The notes below the pieces were generated by a model. It made no database searches. It was not told the origin of the DNA and saw nothing but the letters and a program-made list of their open reading frames with translations. From NCBI GenBank assembly GCA_022360105.1, contig JAKSDL010000857.1, forward strand, positions 1 through 5,332: a stretch of 5,332 bases of DNA, read 5' to 3'. The stretch is from Pseudomonadota bacterium (GTDB lineage Bacteria; SAR324; XYD2-FULL-50-16; JAHJRI01). Shown here piece after piece: positions 1 through 5,332 of the stretch. Numbering within the stretch: position 1 is the first letter of the stretch; each line of letters opens with the position of its first letter. The translations under genes and the position numbers were made by a program.

Positions 1-86
1 AAATAGCTTAAAACAGATACGGTCAAGCCGGCTTGAAAAACAATGACCGCAATAAAGGAAAGCATGGTTTTTGTTGCAAGCTTCAA
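1..86 (-). CDS. N-terminus of a membrane protein, cut by the left edge
   Basis: Reading the minus strand from 86 gives 28 complete codons plus two bases before the window ends. The product starts (M)KLATKTMLSFIAV and continues as one hydrophobic segment, about residues 8-27, preceded by lysines at 2 and 6. This is the shape of a first transmembrane helix or uncleaved signal anchor. Such N-termini are common in sensor kinases, chemotaxis receptors, HAMP-containing cyclases and SpoIIE-type phosphatases, but the visible part cannot tell these apart. I chose TTG at 86-84 because GGGAGG lies six bases upstream (93-98). The next candidate, ATG at 65-63 (residue 8), has no ribosome site at a normal distance and would remove the positive N-terminus. 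A small hairpin (AACCA, four-base loop, TGGTT; 101-114) sits just upstream of the ribosome site. The family is unknown; existence of the gene is likely. Confidence 0.72.
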   Translation of the reverse strand, partial: MKLATKTMLSFIAVIVFQAGLTVSVLSY

Positions 87-92
87 AGAAAG

Positions 93-98
93 CCTCCC
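93..98 (-). promoter_or_regulatory. Shine-Dalgarno that fixes a TTG start
   Basis: The minus strand reads GGGAGG here, followed by six bases (CTTTCT) and then TTG. This is a strong anti-16S match at good spacing and is the main reason for preferring the TTG start of the left-edge membrane gene over the downstream ATG. Confidence 0.7.
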
Positions 99-159
99 GT
101 AACCAAAAATGGTTCCTGAATGAAAAACTATGAATGGTCCACCTACAGCAAAATCAGTA

Positions 160-191
160 CCGTTGGCAGCAGTATTTCAATTTGCCAACGG
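160..191. repeat. 9-bp perfect inverted repeat, possible operator
   Basis: The arms CCGTTGGCA (160-168) and TGCCAACGG (183-191) are exact reverse complements separated by 14 bases. The arm centres are about 23 bp apart, close to two helical turns, which suits a dimeric DNA-binding protein. It lies in the leader of the left-edge minus-strand gene, downstream of the preceding gene's terminator. No T-tract follows on either strand, so it is not an intrinsic terminator. The symmetry is seen directly; an operator role is inference, and an RNA hairpin in the leader is the alternative. Confidence 0.5.
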
Positions 192-261
192 AAACATGGG
201 ATTACCGGAAATGGAAAGAGGCTATCGGAGTCTTTTTTGTAAGTAAAGACCAAAATCCGGG

Positions 262-290
262 AAAAAGTGTGGCATGCAAGCCCACTTTTT
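262..290 (-). terminator. Intrinsic terminator, potentially bidirectional
   Basis: AAAAAGTG (262-269) pairs with CACTTTTT (283-290) and GGC (271-273) with GCC (280-282), leaving T270 bulged and a six-base loop. The stem is 11 bp. An A-tract on one side and a T-tract on the other allow U-tract termination in either direction. It lies 18 bases beyond the stop of the small exported protein gene (309-836, minus strand), exactly where its terminator is expected. Few other functions would explain this structure here. Confidence 0.8.
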
Positions 291-308
291 TATGTTGGAT
301 TGAAGCTA

Positions 309-836
309 TTATTCAACGGTCAGATTCATAGATGTTAATAACTCCGGTCCCGAGTCTTGTTCGTGAAAAATCTCAATTTCCCATTCGCCTGTTTCTCTCG
401 GGGTGAAGTTTGTCCAGGTACGATATCTAATGGAGCCTTTTACGGTTAGTACACCGGAAGTTCTTTTGGTTTCTCCCTCCAGATTGAATCGTAAAAAAAC
501 TTTTTCTTCGGCACCTACCGGAACCAGGTAAGCCATCCAAATATAAATGGTTTCGTTGGTATTGGCTTTGTGAAAAATCTCAGGTGGCGAACCGTCTGCG
601 GTTAAGGGTCCGAATTCGATGACTTCATTCTTGCAGTCATATCTTGAAGCACCACTTTTATGAATATCACGGCAGAATTTAGAATCGGATAAAACGATAC
701 CTTCTCCTTTTCCGTTGTAGTAAAAATCCAACACCCTCAGTGTTTCTTCGGCCGAGGGAACGGATTGGGAATAGGCAGACAGGGAAATTGCCAGGAAGAA
801 AATGGTACTTATCGTAGTCTTGACATAACACTTCAT
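309..836 (-). CDS. Small exported protein of unknown function
   Basis: The product is 175 aa. Residues 1-23 form a Sec signal peptide: lysines at 2 and 6, a hydrophobic core about 8-21, and a probable cleavage after Ala-Tyr-Ser (23|24). No lipobox is seen; Cys3 is too early to be one. The mature part of about 150 aa has only two cysteines (55 and 68), 12 residues apart, which could form a disulfide in the periplasm. The C-terminal half looks beta-rich; residues 134-157 (GSIRYRTW, then TGEWEIEI) recall the C-terminal beta-sandwich of DUF2914-type domains, but this is only a weak resemblance by eye. The ATG at 836 has AAGGAG ten bases upstream (847-852). The gene lies 199 bp downstream of the kinase on the same strand and is followed by a terminator at 262-290. 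It might be cotranscribed with the kinase, but a plausible own promoter exists at 900-929. No function can be assigned. Confidence 0.85.
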   Translation of the reverse strand: MKCYVKTTISTIFFLAISLSAYSQSVPSAEETLRVLDFYYNGKGEGIVLSDSKFCRDIHKSGASRYDCKNEVIEFGPLTADGSPPEIFHKANTNETIYIWMAYLVPVGAEEKVFLRFNLEGETKRTSGVLTVKGSIRYRTWTNFTPRETGEWEIEIFHEQDSGPELLTSMNLTVE

Positions 837-899
837 ATGTAGCTTGCTCCTTAATTTACTAACTATTTATTTTGAAAATGATGAACATGGTGTTAAAAA

Positions 900-929
900 A
901 TTATCTGCATTCTTTTCACAACTTTTCAA
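900..929 (-). promoter_or_regulatory. Possible sigma70-type promoter for the small exported protein
   Basis: On the minus strand, TTGAAA (924-929) and GATAAT (900-905) each match the -35 and -10 consensus at five of six positions, with an 18-base spacer. Transcription would start near 893 and give a leader of about 57 bases containing the AAGGAG ribosome site. Such matches arise by chance in AT-rich DNA, but the location is right. Confidence 0.4.
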
Positions 930-1035
930 GGAGAAAGTGCCGGGAAAAAGAGCTACACAGCTATGGATTGGGAAGGTAGATAGTGCGGATGCGGAAATTC
1001 ATGAGCGATCGCCGATACCGGTCTATTTTTGTGGA

Positions 1036-3324
1036 TTAATCGAAGCTTTTTTCCAGGGTTTGTTTTAGTTGGGCAAAGGATACGGGTTTTGTGATAACAT
1101 CGTTCATGCCGGCTTCCAGACAGCGTTTTTTGTCCTGCTCCATAGCTTTTGCCGTCAAAGCGATAACAGGGACCAGGGAGGAAAAACAGTCTTTGATTTT
1201 CTTTTGCCGAATCAACCTGGTAGTTTCAAAACCATCCATTTCGGGCATCAGGCAATCCATCAATACAAGGGAGTAGGGCTGTTGAGACAGTTTGTCGAGT
1301 GCTTCTTTTCCTCCGGCAGCCAGATCAACATGGTAGCCCATTTTTTCAAGCATTTCCCGACAAATGATCCTACTCAGGTGATCATCGTCTACGACCAGAA
1401 TTTTGAAGTCTTCCGCTTTGAGTGCGCGGGTGAAAATCAGCTTATCCTCTTTCCATTGATTATTGAGCTTTTCCTCGGCTTTCTTGAATGTCAATTCGAA
1501 TCCGATATTGGTACCTTCACCTTCCTTACTTTCGATGGAGATTTTTCCGTCCATCATTTCGATAATATTCTTTGTGATGGTCAATCCTAATCCGGCTCCA
1601 CCAAATCTTCGCGTCGTCGAACTATCCACCTGGGAAAAGGATTCAAAAATCAAAGGCAGGTTTTCATCAGCAATTCCGATCCCTGAGTCTTTGATATTAA
1701 ATGCCAGGCAAACAGCATCTTTTGTTTCTTGTCTTAAAGTGGCGCTTAAAGAGATCTCACCCTGTTCAGTGAATTTTTGGGCATTGGAAAGCACATTGGA
1801 TAAAACCTGGCCCAGGCGAATGGGATCACCCACCAGGTTTTCCGGTATGGTATCGTCGATGTAATAACTGTATTGCAGGCCTTTCATTACGATGGAGCCG
1901 GAGAAAAGATCCACCACGTTTTTAACCATCTTTCTCAGGTTAAAATCCACGGGATCGATTGAAAATTTGTTGGCTTCAATGCGGGACAGGTCCAGAATAT
2001 CGTTCAAAATTTTTAGCAGAACATTGCTTGATTGGGAAATGGTATCCAGGTACTTTTTTTGCTGCTCGTTAAGCTCGGTATGGAGTAACAAATCTATGAC
2101 ACCCAGCACCCCATTCATGGGAGTACGCAGTTCGTGACTCATGTTTGCCAGAAAATTATTCTTGGCGGCATTCGCTTTTTCTGCTGCCTCTTTCGCCAGC
2201 AATAATTCCTGTTCAAAGGCTTTGCGTGACGTGATATCAATGACAATTCCACGCATTCCGACTGTTTCTTTGTTCTTGATAATTCGGCGAGTATACACAA
2301 GAACGGGATGGATCTCCCCTCCCGGTCCCTTTAAATTATACTCGTTACCTGAGGGAAGTTCATGGTTGGCAATCCGTCGAATGTTTTCTTTGATAAGAGC
2401 GGAATCTTCTTCAAAAAATAGATCGGAGGCATATAAACCATTGTCCAGATCCTTTTGATCGTGGCCGATTAGTTTAAAACCGAACTGGTTTAAATAAAGC
2501 AGTTTGCCCTGGTTATCCAGTTCAAAGATGGTTTGGGGAAGGAGGTCTGATAAGTCTCTAAATCTTTCTTCACTGGCTCGCAGTTGCTCTTCTATGGTTA
2601 TTCGTTCCAGGATTTCATGCCTTAGCTCCTCGTTGGTTTTTAGCAATTCCAACGTCCTGGCTTCGATCCTGGATTCCAGATTCATTTGAGCTTTTAAAAG
2701 CGCTGATTCGGCGGTTTTACGTTCATTGATTTCCTTTTCCAGGGATTCCTGCTTTTGCAGGAAATTTTTCCAGAACTCGATTCGCACTGATTCGTAAGAG
2801 TAGGAGAAAAAGGTAACCAGAACAAATACTCCCGAAAACCGAATTTTAAAGGCAAGCGAGTAATGATACGGAAGATAAGGGTTTGGTGCAAAAAAAATCA
2901 ACAAACAGATGCCGTATGCCAGTAATGTCCAGATCAGTCCTTCATTTTTCTCCAAAAAGGAAAAAGCCAACAAAGGGAAACACAATAACCAGAATGATGA
3001 GTATCCCTCCATGGAGCCCTGTAATACCCAGTAAAGTACCGTAGTACCGTATATCAGACAAATGAACCGGTAGAGAGCAATCCCTCTCTCCATCTTTCTT
3101 AACACAATAAAGGATAGCGCCAGAACAGCACTGATTCCGACATCCATAATTCCAAATTGAAAATTCCCGATAACCAGGTGTGAGATGCCAAAACCAAAAA
3201 ATGTAGGAATTGAAAGGATGAGGAAAACAATATAGATTCGGCGCTTTCGTTTCTCTTCCAGATCAACACTGTTTCCCATGATCAGGAAGTCCAGCAACGA
3301 TTGACGAGGGGTCTTTAGTAGCAT
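1036..3324 (-). CDS. Membrane hybrid sensor histidine kinase (PAS-HisKA-HATPase-REC)
   Basis: The product is 762 aa. It should sense a signal at or inside the membrane, autophosphorylate on a histidine and pass the phosphate to its own receiver. About six hydrophobic helices span residues 29-176 with very short loops, so there is no periplasmic sensor domain. A Glu/Lys/Arg-rich coiled coil (about 185-250) leads into a PAS domain (about 250-370). HisKA carries FLANMSHELRTP with phospho-acceptor His397. HATPase_c shows the N box around Asn514, G1 DSGIGI (546-551), the F box (559-567) and G2 GGAGLGL (575-581). The receiver (641-760) has acidic residues Asp646-648, phospho-acceptor Asp690 in LMDCLMPEMDG, Thr724 and Lys746. 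All catalytic residues are present. There is no Hpt domain, so output probably needs a separate Hpt protein and response regulator, neither of which is nearby. ATG at 3324 is the first start after an in-frame stop; Met16 (3279) is an alternative, and neither has a clear Shine-Dalgarno. The signal is unknown. Confidence 0.95.
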   Translation of the reverse strand: MLLKTPRQSLLDFLIMGNSVDLEEKRKRRIYIVFLILSIPTFFGFGISHLVIGNFQFGIMDVGISAVLALSFIVLRKMERGIALYRFICLIYGTTVLYWVLQGSMEGYSSFWLLCFPLLAFSFLEKNEGLIWTLLAYGICLLIFFAPNPYLPYHYSLAFKIRFSGVFVLVTFFSYSYESVRIEFWKNFLQKQESLEKEINERKTAESALLKAQMNLESRIEARTLELLKTNEELRHEILERITIEEQLRASEERFRDLSDLLPQTIFELDNQGKLLYLNQFGFKLIGHDQKDLDNGLYASDLFFEEDSALIKENIRRIANHELPSGNEYNLKGPGGEIHPVLVYTRRIIKNKETVGMRGIVIDITSRKAFEQELLLAKEAAEKANAAKNNFLANMSHELRTPMNGVLGVIDLLLHTELNEQQKKYLDTISQSSNVLLKILNDILDLSRIEANKFSIDPVDFNLRKMVKNVVDLFSGSIVMKGLQYSYYIDDTIPENLVGDPIRLGQVLSNVLSNAQKFTEQGEISLSATLRQETKDAVCLAFNIKDSGIGIADENLPLIFESFSQVDSSTTRRFGGAGLGLTITKNIIEMMDGKISIESKEGEGTNIGFELTFKKAEEKLNNQWKEDKLIFTRALKAEDFKILVVDDDHLSRIICREMLEKMGYHVDLAAGGKEALDKLSQQPYSLVLMDCLMPEMDGFETTRLIRQKKIKDCFSSLVPVIALTAKAMEQDKKRCLEAGMNDVITKPVSFAQLKQTLEKSFD

Positions 3325-3398
3325 CGTGTGACAGGTATGGATAAGAGTCTTAATCCCCGGTGATTGGACATCGAACTAGTGAGAGCTCTTTTAAGGGA

Positions 3399-3530
3399 TC
3401 ATAAGTCATTATGAATCACGATTAATGGATAGTCGATCCAAAGTGTTTTCACAAGCTTAAAATGATCCTCATTGAACATGGAGATAAATTCGCCTGTAAA
3501 CTGGTTTGTATCAAACTCACTATCTTTCAA
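3399..3530 (-). CDS. Doubtful 43-codon reading frame upstream of the kinase
   Basis: The frame runs from TTG (3530) to TGA (3401-3399), with an internal ATG at 3479. The predicted peptide has an ordinary residue mix with acidic, aromatic and hydrophobic positions interspersed, including FTGEFISMF and KTLWIDYPLIVI, and its codons resemble those of the kinase. Against it, neither start has a Shine-Dalgarno and no family is recognised. It lies between a candidate extended -10 promoter (3541-3549) and the kinase on the same strand. It could be a leader peptide, a fragment of a decayed gene, or chance. Confidence 0.2.
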   Translation of the reverse strand: MKDSEFDTNQFTGEFISMFNEDHFKLVKTLWIDYPLIVIHNDL

Positions 3531-3540
3531 TCAAAAAAAA

Positions 3541-3549
3541 ATTATATCA
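3541..3549 (-). promoter_or_regulatory. Extended -10 promoter candidate facing the kinase
   Basis: The minus strand reads TGATATAAT, a perfect extended -10 element (TGN then TATAAT), followed by a run of T. No good -35 is seen 16-18 bases upstream, which extended -10 promoters can tolerate. Transcription would start near 3534 and give the kinase a leader of about 210 bases. In DNA this AT-rich the match could be accidental. Confidence 0.35.
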
Positions 3550-3609
3550 GTTAAATAGGTTGGAAGGTGCCGGAATTTGGATACATAGCAAGGCCTAAAC
3601 TGTTGTTAC

Positions 3610-3631
3610 TTGTAAAATAGATGCTTTACAA
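3610..3631. repeat. 7-bp inverted repeat
   Basis: TTGTAAA (3610-3616) and TTTACAA (3625-3631) are exact reverse complements around eight bases. It is AT-rich, with no T-tract after it, so a terminator role is unlikely. It is one of several symmetric elements in this intergenic region. Confidence 0.4.
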
Positions 3632-3851
3632 TGCCTCAAGATGTCTGCTAGGAAACGAAGGAACCACAAGTAATTGAGTCACATTCCCGGAAAAGCCACC
3701 AAATCTGATGATGCAGTTTCATGCTATTTTAACGGCGATGATGACGAAAACAATTCCCAGTTAAAAGAAGAGGTTGACAGCTAAAGATAGGAAGTTACAC
3801 TAATTACGACGTTTTTGAGTACATAAAGCTGATCGTTAATTGACAACCAAG

Positions 3852-3897
3852 GTTTTACGAAACAGAAGCCGGTTCATTTTCCCGGGACTCGTAAAAC
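3852..3897. repeat. 9-bp perfect inverted repeat with a 28-base spacer
   Basis: GTTTTACGA (3852-3860) and TCGTAAAAC (3889-3897) match exactly as reverse complements. The spacer contains the palindrome CCCGGG (3881-3886). The spacer is long for a simple terminator; paired protein-binding sites, the ends of a tiny element, or the base of a larger RNA stem are possible. No target-site duplication is evident beside the arms. Confidence 0.45.
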
Positions 3898-3940
3898 AAT
3901 AGTAATCAAAAAGCTTTGAAAACATGTTTACTAACGAAAG

Positions 3941-3952
3941 TGATGATCATCA
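3941..3952. repeat. 12-bp perfect palindrome
   Basis: TGATGATCATCA is its own reverse complement with no central spacer. This suits a compact dimeric DNA-binding protein, and it lies about 230 bp upstream of the C69 hydrolase start. No specific regulator family is assigned. Confidence 0.4.
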
Positions 3953-3989
3953 ACTGCTCCCACCAACAAACAATGCAGTATGTGATCCT

Positions 3990-4019
3990 TGGGTTTGGAA
4001 ACGTAATTGACCAAACCCA
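3990..4019. repeat. 9-bp perfect stem, 12-base loop
   Basis: TGGGTTTGG (3990-3998) pairs exactly with CCAAACCCA (4011-4019) around a 12-base AT-rich loop. No U-tract follows on the plus strand and none precedes it usefully for the minus strand, so it is a poor terminator. It may be an operator dyad or part of a structured leader for the downstream hydrolase. Confidence 0.45.
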
Positions 4020-4166
4020 GATGAGAATTGGTAAGTGATTGTTTTGAGTGAAACGGATGGAATTTAAACAGCGTTGTAAAAAAGAACATACAGTCAGGCA
4101 GCGCTTTATTTCATTATTAGTAAGTTAACTCTTAAGCGTGTGCAGTTGCTTTTAAATTGCTTTTTT

Positions 4167-4170
4167 GAGG
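4167..4170 (+). promoter_or_regulatory. Shine-Dalgarno for the C69 hydrolase
   Basis: GAGG lies seven bases before ATG 4178. An in-frame TAG at 4172-4174 rules out any start further upstream, so the start is fixed. This matters because the start places the catalytic cysteine at residue 2. Just upstream, TTGCTTTT occurs twice (4146-4153 and 4157-4164) with an 11-base period. Confidence 0.65.
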
Positions 4171-4177
4171 TTAGTGT

Positions 4178-5332
4178 ATGTGTGATACTTTCGTCTCTAT
4201 TGTACCCGGGAAAAAAGAGCGCTCTGTTTTTTTCGGCAAAAACAGCGATCGTGAACCAAATGAAGCCCAAATCCTGGAATTCCATCCTCAGAAGTCCTAT
4301 TCCACCAAAGAAAAAGTATACTGCACCTACATTTCCATTCCCCAGGTTAGAGAAACAAACGGAATCCTGATTTGCCGCCCATTCTGGATGTGGGGCGCAG
4401 AGATGGGAGCTAACGACAAAGGTGTGGCCATCGGTAACGAGGCTGTTTTTACGAAAATGCCCTATAAGGATTCCGGCGGCTTGACGGGTATGGATATGGT
4501 ACGACTGGCCCTGGAAAGATCCGATAGCGCGGAACAAGCCCTGGAAGTGATGATCGGCCTGTTGGCCGATTTTGGTCAAGGTGGAATCAGTGGTTATAAA
4601 AACAAGAGAATGGTTTACCATAACAGCTTTATTATTGCAGACCCTAATGAAGCATGGGTGTTGGAAACAAGCGCAGATTTGTGGGCCGCCTTAAAGATTA
4701 AAGATCACTATGCCATCAGTAATAGCTTGACGATAGGAAAGGAGTTTGACCGCAGCCATCCTGAGCTGATCAATATGGCGAAGCACCTCAAGATGCTAAA
4801 AAAGGGGCAGGATTTCCATTTTGCAGATTGTTTTTCCGCTTGGTTGCACAGTAAGTTTTCCGCTTCCAAAACCCGTCGGGAATGTACCTTGCGTAACATT
4901 CCCAAGCTGGTGGAGACAGCTGATATTACCTCTACCTTTGATATCCTGAGACATCACAACGAAGAGCCTTATGACCCCTCTTCCCACTTGCTACAAAACT
5001 CCATCTGCTCGCATGCCGGTAATTCCCTAACGCGTAACACGGGCACAACCGGTTCCTTTGTAGCTCACCTTCGGACAAAATACGACTGTATTTACTGGGC
5101 AACAGCCACGTCCGCTCCATGTACGAGTGTGTACAAACCAATTTGGATGAATGGGGAGGTTATTCCCGATCTTGGTCCACTACCAAAGGGCCAGTTTAAT
5201 TCAAAATCCTATTGGTGGTACCATGAAAGAATGCATCGGGCGCTGCTTAAAGACTATTCAATTATGTCAGAGTACCGTCCGGAAAGGGACAAGCTCCAGG
5301 CATCTCTCGTCAAACTTGCCTACCGGGTTAAC
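4178..5332 (+). CDS. Secernin-like C69-family N-terminal-nucleophile hydrolase, cut at the right edge
   Basis: The frame is open for 385 codons to the window end. The product begins MCDTFV; removal of Met would expose Cys2 as the N-terminal nucleophile, as in C69 (PepD/secernin) Ntn hydrolases. Family landmarks follow in order: FFGKNSDREPNEAQ (18-31), WGAEMGANDKGVAIGNEA (72-89), GLTGMDMVRLALERS (101-115), the strand FIIADPNEAWVLET (151-164), ISNSLTIG (180-187), CSHAGN (277-282) and TTGSFVAHL (290-298), then SAPCTSVYKP (312-321). In PepD-type members the enzyme is a dipeptidase; secernin-branch members are poorly characterised, and the resemblance here is to secernins, so the substrate is uncertain and could also be another amide. 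There is no propeptide or signal peptide, so it is probably cytoplasmic. Secernins are a little over 400 aa, so most of the protein is probably visible. It is transcribed away from the kinase; no firm promoter was found. Confidence 0.9.
   Translation, partial: MCDTFVSIVPGKKERSVFFGKNSDREPNEAQILEFHPQKSYSTKEKVYCTYISIPQVRETNGILICRPFWMWGAEMGANDKGVAIGNEAVFTKMPYKDSGGLTGMDMVRLALERSDSAEQALEVMIGLLADFGQGGISGYKNKRMVYHNSFIIADPNEAWVLETSADLWAALKIKDHYAISNSLTIGKEFDRSHPELINMAKHLKMLKKGQDFHFADCFSAWLHSKFSASKTRRECTLRNIPKLVETADITSTFDILRHHNEEPYDPSSHLLQNSICSHAGNSLTRNTGTTGSFVAHLRTKYDCIYWATATSAPCTSVYKPIWMNGEVIPDLGPLPKGQFNSKSYWWYHERMHRALLKDYSIMSEYRPERDKLQASLVKLAYRVN

Larger units (their letters stand above)
3325..4177. 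other. 853-bp divergent intergenic region rich in inverted repeats
   Basis: This region separates the start of the kinase (minus) from the start of the C69 hydrolase (plus) and must hold both promoters. All six frames are broken by frequent stops. The longest stretches I read are a 52-codon minus frame from ATG about 4131 without a ribosome site, a 43-codon minus frame at 3399-3530, a 36-codon plus frame at 3674-3784 and a 28-codon plus frame at 3924-4010. Several perfect inverted repeats lie between 3610 and 4019 and are listed separately. Short stems also occur at 3426-3440 (TGGAT, five-base loop, ATCCA) and 3906-3919 (TCAAA, loop, TTTGA). No tRNA, IS end, CRISPR repeat or recognisable riboswitch was seen. 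It may be a large regulatory region, an unannotated structured RNA, or a gene decayed beyond recognition; the sequence alone does not decide. Confidence 0.6.

Noticed and set aside
134..331. 65-codon plus-strand frame
   Set aside because: It runs through the inverted repeat and the terminator and into the end of the small exported protein gene. It has no convincing ribosome site.
1005..1012. GCGATCGC octamer, the cyanobacterial HIP1 motif
   Set aside because: Only one exact copy was noticed in 5.3 kb. HIP1-rich genomes carry many, so this is chance and not a taxonomic clue.
844..1068. 74-codon plus-strand frame between the kinase and small gene
   Set aside because: It starts at TTG without a ribosome site, overlaps the kinase 3' end and the small gene's ribosome site and possible promoter, and matches no family I recognise.
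1069..1590. 173-codon plus-strand frame inside the kinase gene
   Set aside because: It lies wholly antisense to the receiver and ATPase domains, whose motifs are intact. The product is not family-like and has no ribosome site; it is a codon-bias shadow.
1463..2689. Several plus-strand frames (1463-1864, 1892-2137, 2141-2458, 2504-2689)
   Set aside because: All are antisense to conserved kinase domains and have low-complexity Ser/Arg-rich products, as expected of shadows.
3852..3897. Integron attC site or IS ends for the 9-bp inverted repeat
   Set aside because: The core motifs of attC are absent, no integrase or transposase is present, and no flanking target duplication is visible.
3674..4010. 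Plus-strand mini-frames of 36 codons (3674-3784) and 28 codons (3924-4010)
   Set aside because: The first begins at TTG and the second has no ribosome site. Neither resembles a known peptide, and frames this short are expected by chance.
4106..4621. 171-codon minus-strand frame opposite the C69 gene
   Set aside because: The plus strand carries clear C69 motifs across this stretch, so the antisense frame is a shadow. The same holds for the minus frames at 4708-5141.

Overview
The window is bacterial chromosomal DNA of moderate GC (roughly 42%, by eye). The proteins suggest a Gram-negative or other diderm bacterium: a Sec-type exported small protein, a membrane hybrid histidine kinase, and the N-terminus of a second membrane protein. 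No rRNA, tRNA or universal marker is present, so phylum cannot be fixed. A desulfobacterial or spirochaete-like origin is only an impression.

Layout from left to right: (1) 1-86, minus strand, the first 28 codons of a membrane protein that leaves the window on the left. It starts at TTG behind a good Shine-Dalgarno. (2) 87-308, a non-coding leader holding a 9-bp inverted repeat (160-191) and an intrinsic terminator hairpin (262-290). (3) 309-836, minus strand, a small exported protein of unknown function. (4) 837-1035, a 199-bp gap with a plausible sigma70-type promoter for gene 3. (5) 1036-3324, minus strand, a 762-aa hybrid sensor histidine kinase (about six membrane helices, coiled coil, PAS, HisKA, HATPase_c, receiver). 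(6) 3325-4177, an 853-bp divergent intergenic region with no convincing gene but an unusual density of inverted repeats, an extended -10 promoter candidate facing the kinase, and a few very short reading frames. (7) 4178-5332, plus strand, a secernin-like C69-family N-terminal-nucleophile hydrolase cut by the right edge (385 codons seen).

The kinase and the small exported protein are co-directional, and no terminator was recognised between them, so they may share some transcription, with the terminator at 262-290 ending the unit. The partial membrane gene is co-directional but lies beyond that terminator and so needs its own promoter. The C69 hydrolase is divergent from the kinase. No response regulator or Hpt protein lies in the window, so the kinase appears to be an orphan whose partner is elsewhere. 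Nothing links the genes into one pathway, and no known defence system, mobile element or CRISPR array was found.
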